Positions 25,953 through 34,540 of a DNA stretch of 64,000 nucleotides are shown piece by piece. The stretch lies in assembly GCA_902571055.1 (NCBI GenBank), contig CACGAM010000001.1, positions 62,001-126,000 on the forward strand, given 5' to 3'. A program made the position numbers and the translations under genes. Each line of letters starts with the position of its first letter. Within the stretch, counting starts at the first letter, position 1. The notes beneath the pieces were generated by a model. The model searched no databases, was not told where the DNA came from, and worked only from the letters and a program-made list of their open reading frames with translations. Source of the stretch: an uncultured Pelagibacteraceae bacterium (lineage in GTDB: Bacteria; Pseudomonadota; Alphaproteobacteria; Pelagibacterales; Pelagibacteraceae).

Positions 25953-27791
25953 TTAAGTTTTTTCTACCTCGGTATGTGCTACCTCACTTGGTGCTGCAGT
26001 TTGAGGTAGGTAGTCTTCTTCTGCACCTGGCACGTTAAAATCATACGGCCATCTGTGTACGACTGGAAGTCTATCTCCAAAGTTTCCATGTTCTGGTGGA
26101 ACTGTTGAGGTAAACCATTCCAAAGAATTGGCTTTCCATGGATTTTGTCCAGCTTTTTTTCCTGTTTTCATAGTTTTGATAATATTAAAAACTAAAATTA
26201 ATTGAGCGGCTCCAACTATAAATGCTGCAGTGCTAATAAACTCGTTTAATCCAACGCCTGAAGTCATATATGGACTATCATACATTTCATAATATCTTCT
26301 TGGTACGCCAATAAAACCTAGATAGTGCATCGGAAAATAAATTGAGTAAGCCCCAAGAAATGTTGTCCAAAAGTGCCATTTACCCAAATTTTCGTTCAAC
26401 ATTTTTCCTGCAACTAAAGGAAACCAGTGATAGATCGCACCCATTATTACCATTAAGGGAGCGATACCCATAACCATGTGAAAATGCGCTACAACAAAAT
26501 AAGTGTCCGATAAAGGAACATCTACAGATACATTTCCCAAAAATATACCTGTTATACCGCCATTAACAAAGGTTACTATAAATCCTAAGCACCAAAGCAT
26601 TACAGTATTAATTCTTATATTTCCTCTCCATAAAGTTAGTATCCAGTTATAAACTTTCATGGCAGTTGGAACTGCTATAATTAATGTTGTAGATGCAAAA
26701 AAGAATCCAAACCAAGGATTCATACCGCTTACGTACATATGGTGTGCCCACACAAAGAAACTTAATGCACCGATACCTACAATCGCCCAAACCATCATTC
26801 TATAACCAAAAATATTTTTTCGTGCATGTACCGAAATTAAGTCAGAAACGATACCAAATGCAGGTAAGGCTACTATGTAAACTTCTGGATGTCCAAAAAA
26901 CCAAAATAAGTGTTGGAATAATATAGGACTTCCACCTCCGTATTCTAAAACCTCTCCAGCTTTTAAAATTGTAGGCATAAAAAAACTTGTGCCTAGAAGC
27001 TTATCTAGTGTCATCATTATTGAACTAACTAAAAGTGCTGGAAATGCTAGCATTGCTAAAACTGTTGCGGTAAATATTCCCCAAACTGTTAGCGGCATTC
27101 TCATAAGTGTCATACCTCTGGTTCTTGCTTGAAGTATTGTAATCATATAATTTAAGCCTCCCATCGTAAAACCAATAACAAATAGAGCCAAAGAAATTAG
27201 CATTAACAATATTCCATAACCGTGACCTGGAGTTCCCTCTAAAATAGTTTGCGGAGGGTATAATGTCCAACCTGCTCCTGTTGGGCCTCCTGGAACAAAA
27301 AAGCTAGCCATTAAAACAGCAACAGCAACAAAGAACATCCAAAAGCTTAACATGTTTACATAAGGGAATACCATGTCTCTTGCACCAACCATTAAAGGAA
27401 TTAAATAATTTCCAAAGCCACCAAGAAATAAGGCTGTCAAAAAGTAAACTACCATTATCATTCCATGCATAGTCACGAATTGATAATAGTGTTCAGCAGT
27501 TATAAATCCTGCTAATCCTGGAAAACCTAATTGTAGTCTCATTAACCATGATAAAATCAAACCTACAACGCCTGTAAAAACAGCTGTTAAAAAATATTGA
27601 ACTCCTATTACTTTTGCATCCTGACAAAATACCCATTTTTCAATAAAACTGTGAGGATGATATAAGTCCTGTTCTGCATTTTCCGCTGGTCTTACATAAT
27701 CCATATCTGGTGTAATTCCTGAAGAACTTCCAGAAATTGTTTCAGATGATTGCGCCTGGTAACCCGATTTATTTTCGTATTCTTCTGACAT
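25953..27791 (-). CDS. coxA: Cytochrome c oxidase subunit I
   Basis: Catalytic subunit with haem a and the haem a3-CuB site. 612 residues, twelve membrane helices. MHGMIMVVYFLTALFLGGFGNY carries a haem ligand and D-channel region; FWFFGHPEVYIVALPAFGIVSDLIS has the His-Tyr crosslink pair; FVWAHHMYVSGMNPW supplies two CuB histidines; and DTYFVVAHFHMVMG supplies the haem ligands. The N-terminal 50-residue extension is polar, and the C-terminal tail ends EVEKT. The FGHPEVYI and HHMYVSG motifs fit a type A oxidase. It is 3 bp after coxB. Confidence 0.98.
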   Translation of the reverse strand: MSEEYENKSGYQAQSSETISGSSSGITPDMDYVRPAENAEQDLYHPHSFIEKWVFCQDAKVIGVQYFLTAVFTGVVGLILSWLMRLQLGFPGLAGFITAEHYYQFVTMHGMIMVVYFLTALFLGGFGNYLIPLMVGARDMVFPYVNMLSFWMFFVAVAVLMASFFVPGGPTGAGWTLYPPQTILEGTPGHGYGILLMLISLALFVIGFTMGGLNYMITILQARTRGMTLMRMPLTVWGIFTATVLAMLAFPALLVSSIMMTLDKLLGTSFFMPTILKAGEVLEYGGGSPILFQHLFWFFGHPEVYIVALPAFGIVSDLISVHARKNIFGYRMMVWAIVGIGALSFFVWAHHMYVSGMNPWFGFFFASTTLIIAVPTAMKVYNWILTLWRGNIRINTVMLWCLGFIVTFVNGGITGIFLGNVSVDVPLSDTYFVVAHFHMVMGIAPLMVIMGAIYHWFPLVAGKMLNENLGKWHFWTTFLGAYSIYFPMHYLGFIGVPRRYYEMYDSPYMTSGVGLNEFISTAAFIVGAAQLILVFNIIKTMKTGKKAGQNPWKANSLEWFTSTVPPEHGNFGDRLPVVHRWPYDFNVPGAEEDYLPQTAAPSEVAHTEVEKT

Positions 27792-27794
27792 AAA

Positions 27795-28667
27795 TTATTC
27801 CTCTTTATATATATCTTTAGTTAATATTAAATTATTATTTTTTGCTAATTTATTGTTATTAATTTCCAGTTTATTGTTAGCTATCAGTTCATCAAATGTC
27901 TCTTGCTCAGACAGCCATTTATTGTAGTCCTCAGGGTTTTGTACTTCAACACCGCCTCTCATTGCATAATGTCCTACACCACAATACTCAGCACATAAAA
28001 CTTCATATTCACCAACTTTGTTAGGTTCAAACCAATAAAAAGTTACTATACCAGGAACAGCATCCATTTTAGATCTGAATTGTGGAACATACCAATTATG
28101 AAGTACATCTACAGATCTTAATAAAATTTTAACTGGTTTATTATTTTCTAAATTTATGTAGTCACTTTGAACAAGAATATCATCTCGGCCAAAAGGATCA
28201 TCTATATTAATACCGAATGGATTCTCATCATTAATGTTTGTAACTTTTGTCGTACCAAGTTTACCGTCCTCTCCTGGTAATCTATATTGCCATCCCCATT
28301 GCCAAGCCATGACATCAATTTCTAAAGCATTTTTTGGCACGTTTACATATTGATTCCAGATTATCAATCCGGGTGCAAGTAAAGCAGCAACACCTAAAGT
28401 TGTTGCCCAAGTTAAAATTTTCTCTAATTTTTTGTCCTCAGGTTTGTATTCAGCTTTTCTTCCTTCCTTGTATGAATATCTAAACACGCAGTAAACCATA
28501 AATAAACAAACCGCTACGAAGACTCCTCCGCCAACCCAAAAAGTTAAAGTTATAGTATCGTCCATACCTTGCCAATTTGAAGCTATATCCGTCCAATACC
28601 AAGGTGTAAAAATATGAAATAAAACAGATCCTATTATTACTAGTAAAAATATTATACCTGCATGCAT
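27795..28667 (-). CDS. coxB: Cytochrome c oxidase subunit II with CuA site
   Basis: Accepts electrons from cytochrome c through the binuclear CuA centre. 290 residues: two N-terminal membrane helices (IIFLLVIIGSVLFHIF and FWVGGGVFVAVCLFMVYCVF, then a third hydrophobic segment near 90), followed by the cupredoxin domain. The CuA ligands are HNWYVPQFR near 195 and VLCAEYCGVGHYAM near 227-240. AWQWGWQYRLPGED is the aromatic electron-entry strand. A C-terminal Asn/Lys-rich tail is unusual. It is the first gene of the leftward oxidase run; its promoter should lie in 28668-28753. Confidence 0.96.
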   Translation of the reverse strand: MHAGIIFLLVIIGSVLFHIFTPWYWTDIASNWQGMDDTITLTFWVGGGVFVAVCLFMVYCVFRYSYKEGRKAEYKPEDKKLEKILTWATTLGVAALLAPGLIIWNQYVNVPKNALEIDVMAWQWGWQYRLPGEDGKLGTTKVTNINDENPFGINIDDPFGRDDILVQSDYINLENNKPVKILLRSVDVLHNWYVPQFRSKMDAVPGIVTFYWFEPNKVGEYEVLCAEYCGVGHYAMRGGVEVQNPEDYNKWLSEQETFDELIANNKLEINNNKLAKNNNLILTKDIYKEE

Positions 28668-28753
28668 GAAGATTTATATATAAGAGAAATCTTATAAAAA
28701 CCTATGACAAAATGTCTTCCAAATGACCATAATTACCTTATATAAGTCTGAAA

Positions 28754-28945
28754 ATGTTAGGAAAAATTGGGATACTAATTGCAATTTTAGTGCTTGTTTT
28801 TGTGTTCTATATCGTGATCTCATTTGGTGCTGGTGCCTTTAAAAAAGGTGAAGTTAAAACTGAAACAAAAAAATACTTGAAATCAGTGAATATTTTACTT
28901 GTCATGGTAGTTTTAGTTGGATCAATATTGGTTTTGTTTCTCTAA
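28754..28945 (+). CDS. Small two-helix membrane protein opposite the oxidase genes
   Basis: 63 residues on the plus strand between divergent coxB and the second subunit III gene. The pattern is helix (IGILIAILVLVFVFYIVISFGAG), basic loop (KKGEVKTETKKYLKS), helix (VNILLVMVVLVGSILVLF), ending at a stop that overlaps the convergent gene by 4 bp. No family recognised. The hydrophobic-basic-hydrophobic design and tight fit to neighbours favour a real gene; involvement in oxidase assembly is inferred only from position. Confidence 0.6.
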   Translation: MLGKIGILIAILVLVFVFYIVISFGAGAFKKGEVKTETKKYLKSVNILLVMVVLVGSILVLFL

Positions 28946-29622
28946 GCTACAAGCGTTTTGCACCACTCAATAAATGCATCATTAAATACATAAATCATAA
29001 GAAAAAAAGCCAACCAAACCACTAAAAGAAACGTCCAATACATTGATAAAGCTGAAATGTTCTTCTCTTCTTCTAAAATTTTTTCATTTTTTATTTTTAA
29101 AACCTTCGAGGCAACTTTTCCCCAAAAGAAAAGTCCACCAAGTAAATGTAGACCATGGAGAGCGGTGAAAATATAGAATGAAGAAAAATAGTTGTTAGTC
29201 TGTACAAAATTTCCACTTTTCATAAGTTGTATCCAAAAAGCAACTTGTCCAAAAAGAAAGAGGTAACTCAAGCCTCCAATTATTAATAAATTTTTTTTTA
29301 CTTTTGCTACTTCAGGTATTTTTAATTCTTTTGTTACTTTGCTGAAATAATATGAAATTACAAAAAGTATAAAAGTGTTAATCCAAAGAAGATTAGGTTT
29401 CAATAAATACTTAGTATCTTGTTCTGGTGGAACACTGTAAATGTAACCAGTAAAAATCAAGCTAAATAAAACTGTTGCAATACCAAAGATGATTATTACA
29501 GCTGATTTTTGAACTGATAAATCAAAAGTTTGACCACTATGTGCATCATCAACTTGTGCTCTTTCAGCTTCCCATGGTTTCTCTATAATTGTGCCAAAAA
29601 TTTTCTTTAAAAAACTAGACAT
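28942..29622 (-). CDS. Second cytochrome oxidase subunit III-like membrane protein
   Basis: 226 residues with about five helices, belonging to the haem-copper oxidase subunit III superfamily but divergent from coxC. The family blocks are present: FYIFTALHGLHLLGGLFFWGKVA matches the HGLHV element, and SALSMYWTFLLVVWLAFFLMIYV matches the WHFVDxVW element (with W-T instead of WHFVD). N-terminal KPWEAERAQVDDAHSGQ is soluble. It may be a NorE/CtaE-type accessory protein or an alternative subunit III. Its start is 36 bp from the divergent SCO gene, so copper-site maturation and this protein may be coordinated. Confidence 0.8.
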   Translation of the reverse strand: MSSFLKKIFGTIIEKPWEAERAQVDDAHSGQTFDLSVQKSAVIIIFGIATVLFSLIFTGYIYSVPPEQDTKYLLKPNLLWINTFILFVISYYFSKVTKELKIPEVAKVKKNLLIIGGLSYLFLFGQVAFWIQLMKSGNFVQTNNYFSSFYIFTALHGLHLLGGLFFWGKVASKVLKIKNEKILEEEKNISALSMYWTFLLVVWLAFFLMIYVFNDAFIEWCKTLVA

Positions 29623-29658
29623 AAATTTTATATAATCATTTATAAAGCATTATCAACT

Positions 29659-30249
29659 ATGAAATTAAAAACTTCAATTACAATAATATCTGGATGTCTG
29701 TTTTTATTTATATTTTTAATGCTTCCAGTCTTTTTAAATATCAAGGAACAAAAAGATGATATGGTCGCATCCTTTAAAGGTTCAGAATTTTCACTTAAAG
29801 ATGTGAATGATAAAACCATAACAGAAAAATCATTTGATGGACCATTAACCGCAATATTTTTTGGATTCACAAATTGTCCTGACATATGTCCAATGACTTT
29901 ATATAATTTAGATTTGGTTATAAATGAACTTGAGATAACAAAAAAAGAAAACTTTAAAGTGTTTTTTGTAAGTATTGACCCTACAAGAGATACACCTGAG
30001 ATTATTAAAAATTATTTAGATGGATTTGAAAATAGAATATTTGGAATTACGGGTGATCCAAAAAAAGTTTTTTTATTATCGCAATCTTGGGGAGTTTTAT
30101 CTGAAAAAATTTTTACTGAGGATGGCAATTATTTAATAAACCACAGCTCTTCAGTATTATTATTAAAAAATGGAAAATATTTAGATCGTATAAGCCATCA
30201 TGCTGCATATAAAGATATGTTTAAAAAAATAGATAAACTATTGAGATAA
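29659..30249 (+). CDS. SCO1/SenC copper chaperone for the oxidase
   Basis: Thioredoxin-fold copper-binding protein that helps build the CuA site of CoxB. 196 residues. One N-terminal membrane anchor (SITIISGCLFLFIFLMLPVFL), then the copper motif CPDIC (Cys73 and Cys77 in FFGFTNCPDICPMTL) and the copper-ligand histidine in YLINHSSS near 162. VFFVSIDPTRDTPE is another family block. It is divergent from the second subunit III gene and its end overlaps the convergent rsmE by 12 bp. Confidence 0.94.
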   Translation: MKLKTSITIISGCLFLFIFLMLPVFLNIKEQKDDMVASFKGSEFSLKDVNDKTITEKSFDGPLTAIFFGFTNCPDICPMTLYNLDLVINELEITKKENFKVFFVSIDPTRDTPEIIKNYLDGFENRIFGITGDPKKVFLLSQSWGVLSEKIFTEDGNYLINHSSSVLLLKNGKYLDRISHHAAYKDMFKKIDKLLR

Positions 30250-30942
30250 AATTTTAAAACTAATTATTGATATTATTGATATAGCAGCTGTCTCTGTTCT
30301 CAAAATATTTTTATTTATTTTTAAAGATTTTACATTTTTTAAATCAAGAATTTCTTTTCTCTCATTTTCGGAAAAGTCGCCCTCTGGCCCAATTAAAATA
30401 CAAACAGGTCTATCTTTATTTATTTTAATTTGATTATTAGTAGAATTAAGATCCCCAAAAATAATATCGTTATTTTTGTATAATTTTGTAAAATCTTTAA
30501 ATTTAATTAATTTTTCTAATTTAGGTAGTTTGATACGATTTGATTGTTCTGAGGCTTCAATAATTACTTTATTTAATCTTTTTGAATTTAAATCTCTAAC
30601 CATAGTTCTTTCAGTTAATATTGGAATGAATTTAGTGACACCAAGTTCAGTTGCTTTTTGTATCATAAAATTTAAATAGTTTAATTTAATAGGTGTGAAA
30701 GCTAACCACATCTCACTATTATTTTCAGAGTTTTTTAATTTTTTCACAATTATAAAATTTACAATACCTTTTTTAATTTCATTAATTTTTGCTTCCCATT
30801 CACCGCCATCATTAAATAAAGAAAAATTTTCACCCTCTTTTATTCTCATCACTTTTGAAATATAATGAGATTGAGATCTGTCTAGATTTGAGTTTAAATT
30901 ATCTGACAAGTTGTTTTTATAAAATAATCTAATGTAAGTCAT
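30238..30942 (-). CDS. rsmE: 16S rRNA m3U1498 methyltransferase
   Basis: SPOUT-class methyltransferase acting on the small ribosomal subunit. 234 residues. There is an N-terminal PUA-like domain (MTYIRLFYKNN... HYISKVMRIKEGENFSLFNDGGEWEAKI), then KATELGVTKFIPILTERTMV, EASEQSNRIKLPKLEK, and the SAM knot VCILIGPEGDFSENE near 190, with LRTETAAIS near the C-terminus. All diagnostic motifs are present. It is divergent from the HAD gene by 15 bp. Confidence 0.95.
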   Translation of the reverse strand: MTYIRLFYKNNLSDNLNSNLDRSQSHYISKVMRIKEGENFSLFNDGGEWEAKINEIKKGIVNFIIVKKLKNSENNSEMWLAFTPIKLNYLNFMIQKATELGVTKFIPILTERTMVRDLNSKRLNKVIIEASEQSNRIKLPKLEKLIKFKDFTKLYKNNDIIFGDLNSTNNQIKINKDRPVCILIGPEGDFSENERKEILDLKNVKSLKINKNILRTETAAISIISIISFKILSQ

Positions 30943-30957
30943 TTAATAAGTTTAATT

Positions 30958-31623
30958 ATGAATAATATTAAAGCAATAATTTTTGACGCTTATGGAACTT
31001 TATTTGACGTAAATTCAGCTGCTGAAAAATGTAAAAATAAAATTGGAGATAAATGGGAAGATTTCTCTAATTATTGGAGAACTACTCAGTTAGAGTACAC
31101 GTGGTTAAGAAGTTTAATGAACAGACACAAAGATTTTTGGAAGATAACTGAAGATAGTTTAAATAAATCTATGAATGTTTACAAAATAAATTTTGAAATG
31201 AAGAATGAGTTGTTAAATTTGTATAAAATTTTATCAACTTTTAGTGAGGTTCCAGAAACATTAAAATCTCTAAAAAAGATGAACTTTAAATTAGCGATAC
31301 TCTCTAATGGTACACCTGGGCTTTTAAATGAATTAGTTGCAAGTAATAAATTAGAAAATATATTTGATGATATATTTTCTGTTGAAAGTGTAGGTATTTA
31401 TAAACCATTCCACAAAGTTTATGACCTTCCAATTCAAAAATACAAAATAAAAAAATATGAAGTTGCATTTTTAAGTTCTAATACCTGGGATGTCTCTGGA
31501 GCAGGAAATTACGGCTATAACTCTATTTGGGTAAATAGGACAAAAAATACTTTTGATAATCTGGATTATGAGCCTAAATTTGAAATCGATAACTTAAAAA
31601 AATTGATTTCTATTTTAAGTTAA
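30958..31623 (+). CDS. HAD-family hydrolase, (S)-2-haloacid dehalogenase type II
   Basis: 221 residues. Motif I FDAYGTLFDVNS (near 9-20) has the nucleophile Asp; motif II is LAILSNGTPGLLN near 113-125; motif III/IV is SSNTWDVSGAGNYGYNSIWVNR near 177-198. The SNGTP and SSNxWD-GA blocks are specific for type II haloacid dehalogenases, so dehalogenation of a small organic acid is plausible, although relatives act on phosphates. It is the last housekeeping-like gene before the surface-sugar module starts 15 bp downstream. Confidence 0.85.
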   Translation: MNNIKAIIFDAYGTLFDVNSAAEKCKNKIGDKWEDFSNYWRTTQLEYTWLRSLMNRHKDFWKITEDSLNKSMNVYKINFEMKNELLNLYKILSTFSEVPETLKSLKKMNFKLAILSNGTPGLLNELVASNKLENIFDDIFSVESVGIYKPFHKVYDLPIQKYKIKKYEVAFLSSNTWDVSGAGNYGYNSIWVNRTKNTFDNLDYEPKFEIDNLKKLISILS

Positions 31624-31638
31624 ATATATATTTCGTTT

Positions 31639-32847
31639 ATGAAAAAATTTATCTCCTATGGAAAGAATGTTTATAATAAAGAGGAAATATTTGCTGTAAA
31701 CAATACTTTAAAAAAAACAACACAAATGGGTGTATCTGTTGCAACTTTTGAAAATAAAATTGCAAAGATTTTTGGTAAAAAATACGGAGTAATGGTTAAT
31801 TCTGGATCTTCAGCATTAATATTAGCTTTAAAATGTTTAAATTTAAAAAAAGGAAGTGAAGTAATTACACCTTGTTTAAACTTTGGTACAGCGGTCTCAT
31901 CAATTATATTAAATGATCTAGTTCCTGTTTTTGTCGATGTAAATGTTAGGACTTTGCAAATTAATCCAGATTTAATTAAAAAGAAAATTACCAAAAAAAC
32001 CAAGGCTATCCTTGTACCAAATCTAATTGGTAATATTGCGGATTGGAAAAAGCTTAAAAATATTGCCTCAAAGGAAAAATTGCATTTAATAGAGGACTCA
32101 GCTGATACTTTGGGTGCAAAAATCAATAATGTATCTACTGGGACTTATAGTGATATATCAATTACAAGCTTTTATGGATCACATGTAATTAGCTGTGCTG
32201 GAAATGGGGGTATGCTTTTAACCAACGATAAAAAAATTTATGTTAAATCAAAGGTACTTAGAAGTTGGGGTAGACTATCATCATTGATTAAAGACTCAGA
32301 AAATATAAACAAAAGACTTGGGATAAAACTAAAAGGAGTTGAATATGATAGAAAATTTGTTTTTTCGGAGATAGGTTATAACTTTGAACCATCGGAGATA
32401 AGCGCATCGTTTGGATTAGTTCAATTAAAAAAATTTAAGTCTTTTAGCTCGATAAGAAATAAAAATTTTAAATTCCATTTCAACTTTTTTAACAGGTTAA
32501 AAGATTATTTTTTAACTCCAATAATAAATAAGGGTGTTTACACTAATTTTCTAGCATACCCAATAATAATCGTACCTAATAAGCTTTTTAACCGTAAAGA
32601 ACTACAAATTTTCCTTGAGAAAAATAAAATTCAAACTAGGCCAATTTTTAGTGGAAATATTTTAAGACATCCGGCATTTTCAAATTTAATTTCAAGAAAG
32701 AATAAGTTAAATGAATTTGAAAATGCTGATTATATAATGAAAAATGGAATTTTAATTGGATGTCATCAAGGTTTAAGTATTAAAGATTTAAAACTTATTC
32801 ATAATAAAATAAAAAATTTTATTAAAAATAAACGTGCAAGAAATTAA
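31639..32847 (+). CDS. DegT/DnrJ-fold PLP sugar 3-dehydratase, RfbH/ColD-like
   Basis: 402 residues of the DegT/DnrJ/EryC1 fold. VMVNSGSSALILALK binds PLP phosphate and LIEDSADTLGA has the cofactor Asp. At the position of the Schiff-base lysine it has His182 (SFYGSHVISCAGNGGM), the mark of the sugar 3-dehydratases RfbH (E1) and ColD. RSWGR...NKRLGIKLKGVEYDRKFVFSEIGYN aligns with the RfbH block, but the cysteine cluster that holds its [2Fe-2S] centre is replaced by LSSLIKDSE. With RfbF- and RfbG-like genes 1-3 kb downstream, a CDP-linked deoxysugar route is inferred. A ColD-like mechanism without Fe-S is the best current guess. Confidence 0.82.
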   Translation: MKKFISYGKNVYNKEEIFAVNNTLKKTTQMGVSVATFENKIAKIFGKKYGVMVNSGSSALILALKCLNLKKGSEVITPCLNFGTAVSSIILNDLVPVFVDVNVRTLQINPDLIKKKITKKTKAILVPNLIGNIADWKKLKNIASKEKLHLIEDSADTLGAKINNVSTGTYSDISITSFYGSHVISCAGNGGMLLTNDKKIYVKSKVLRSWGRLSSLIKDSENINKRLGIKLKGVEYDRKFVFSEIGYNFEPSEISASFGLVQLKKFKSFSSIRNKNFKFHFNFFNRLKDYFLTPIINKGVYTNFLAYPIIIVPNKLFNRKELQIFLEKNKIQTRPIFSGNILRHPAFSNLISRKNKLNEFENADYIMKNGILIGCHQGLSIKDLKLIHNKIKNFIKNKRARN

Positions 32848-33544
32848 ATATTCAATTATATGCTGTTATTATAACGAAATTAATTTGTTAAAAAATAAGT
32901 TTATTTCCTTTGTTGAAGAAGTTAAAAATTTTCCATTTTCTTATGAGGTGATTTTATGCGATAATAATTCAAATGATGGAACAACAGAGTATCTTAGAGA
33001 GTTAAAAAATAAAAATTTAGAAAAACTAAAGTTCATTTTTAATGACAAAAATTTAGGCAAAGGAGGTTCTATAAAAAAAGCTATAGATTTATCCTTAGGC
33101 AAATACATTGTAATTTTTGATTTAGATGAATATTTGTCTAAAGATTTAATTAAAGCTGATACAATTTTAACAGATAATAATCAAATTGATTTTTTGGTTG
33201 GTACTAGACTTAGACATCAAAAAAAATTTATTTATAAAAAAAATTATTATGGTGTAAGAATTATGACAATGTTGATAAATTATCTTTATAATACCCGTAT
33301 TTCAGACGCTGCAGGAGCTACAAAGATATTTAAAAAATCTGTTTATAGTAATTTTAATATTAGTACCAGTGGATTTGATTTTGAATTTGAAGTTCTTTGT
33401 AAATTTGCAAAACAAGGTTATCAAGTCACTGAATTTCCGATAGAATATTATCCTAGATCATTTGAACAAGGAAAAAAACTAAGAGCATTTAAAGACGGAT
33501 CACAAATTTTAAAAACAATTTTAAAAAGCTACTTTATTAAATGA
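32834..33544 (+). CDS. Family 2 glycosyltransferase
   Basis: 236 residues, GT-A fold resembling dolichyl-phosphate mannose synthase-like enzymes. N-terminal SIICCYYNEINLLKNKF opens the Rossmann strand; ILCDNNSNDGTTEYL near 43 and LGKGGSIKKAIDLSLGKYIVIFDLDEYLSKDL near 73-104 hold the nucleotide-sugar Asp residues. SDAAGATKIFKKSVYS and FDFEFEVLCKFAKQGYQVTEFPIEYYPRS are typical of the group. There are no membrane helices. It starts with GTG inside the previous gene (14-bp overlap) and ends on the base before the next ATG, so translation is coupled. Acceptor unknown; probably a lipid carrier or surface glycan. Confidence 0.85.
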   Translation: MQEIKYSIICCYYNEINLLKNKFISFVEEVKNFPFSYEVILCDNNSNDGTTEYLRELKNKNLEKLKFIFNDKNLGKGGSIKKAIDLSLGKYIVIFDLDEYLSKDLIKADTILTDNNQIDFLVGTRLRHQKKFIYKKNYYGVRIMTMLINYLYNTRISDAAGATKIFKKSVYSNFNISTSGFDFEFEVLCKFAKQGYQVTEFPIEYYPRSFEQGKKLRAFKDGSQILKTILKSYFIK

Positions 33545-34521
33545 AAAAAAACATACTTATCACTGGTGGTTTAGGAATTTTAGGTGCTGCATTAGTAAAA
33601 AAACTTAGTAAACAGAATTTTAATATTTTTATTATAGACAGGTCTAAAAATATAAAAAAGATAAAAGTTTTAGGACTGCACAACTTAAACAAAGTTAAGA
33701 TTATAAAAGGTAATTTTATAAACTATAAATCAGTATTTAAGATTGTTAAAAACAAGAAAATAGGCACAATATTTCATTTAGGTGCTATTACACAAGTTAT
33801 TGACGCTTATAAAAGTCCTGTTGAAACTTTTAATTCAAATATTATTGGAACTATAAATATTCTTGAAACTGTTAGAAATTTAAAAAAAAATATAAATATA
33901 ATATTCAGTTCTTCAGATAAAGCCTACGGAAGTTTATCGGGAAATGCATACAAAGAAAATCACCAATTAAAAGGTAATTTTCCCTACGATGTATCTAAAT
34001 CAGCCTCAGATTTGATTGTCCAGAGTTATGTAAAAACATATGGACTAAAGGCTGGCATAATTAGATCTGGAAATATTTATGGTCCAGGAGACTTGAATAT
34101 GGATAGATTAGTCCCACATGTAATTATATCCACATTAAAAAATAAAAAATCAATATTAAGATCTAATGGAAAGTTGATTAGAGACTATATATATGTTGAC
34201 GATGTAGCTAACGCTTATTTCTTATTGATGAGAAAAATGGCTAGCACAAAAGAAAATTTAAGAATTTATAACGTTGGTTCCAAAGAAAACTTTACAGTAA
34301 TAGAGTTTGTAAAGTTAATGACCAAAAAGATAAATGGTCATGAGATATTTCCTATAATTAAAAACAATTCAAAAATTGAAATATACAGACAGAAACTAAA
34401 TTATCAAAAAATTAAAAATGACTTAAATTGGTACCCTAAATCTAGATTTAATGAATCATTAATTAAAACAATAAGATGGTATAAAGATAATTTAAGTTTT
34501 TTTGATAGTAAATTCCTATAA
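33541..34521 (+). CDS. NAD-dependent sugar-nucleotide dehydratase, CDP-glucose 4,6-dehydratase-like
   Basis: 326 residues, extended SDR. NILITGGLGILGAALVKKL (4-22) binds NAD; IFHLGAITQVIDAYKSPVETFNSNIIGTINILETVR near 79-114 and the catalytic SSSDKAYGSLSG plus YDVSK (near 125-155) are close to CDP-glucose 4,6-dehydratase (RfbG), especially the SDK-Y block. RSGNIYGPGDLNMDRLVPHVI resembles RfbG's RAGNVIGGGDW-DRLIP. UDP- or GDP-sugar epimerase is an alternative, but the RfbF gene just downstream favours a CDP-sugar. Confidence 0.8.
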   Translation: MKKNILITGGLGILGAALVKKLSKQNFNIFIIDRSKNIKKIKVLGLHNLNKVKIIKGNFINYKSVFKIVKNKKIGTIFHLGAITQVIDAYKSPVETFNSNIIGTINILETVRNLKKNINIIFSSSDKAYGSLSGNAYKENHQLKGNFPYDVSKSASDLIVQSYVKTYGLKAGIIRSGNIYGPGDLNMDRLVPHVIISTLKNKKSILRSNGKLIRDYIYVDDVANAYFLLMRKMASTKENLRIYNVGSKENFTVIEFVKLMTKKINGHEIFPIIKNNSKIEIYRQKLNYQKIKNDLNWYPKSRFNESLIKTIRWYKDNLSFFDSKFL

Positions 34522-34540
34522 AATCAATTAATTAAATAAA

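Noticed and set aside
31639-32847. Ordinary DegT-type sugar aminotransferase
   Set aside because: The catalytic lysine position holds histidine and flanking blocks match RfbH, so a dehydratase is the better call.
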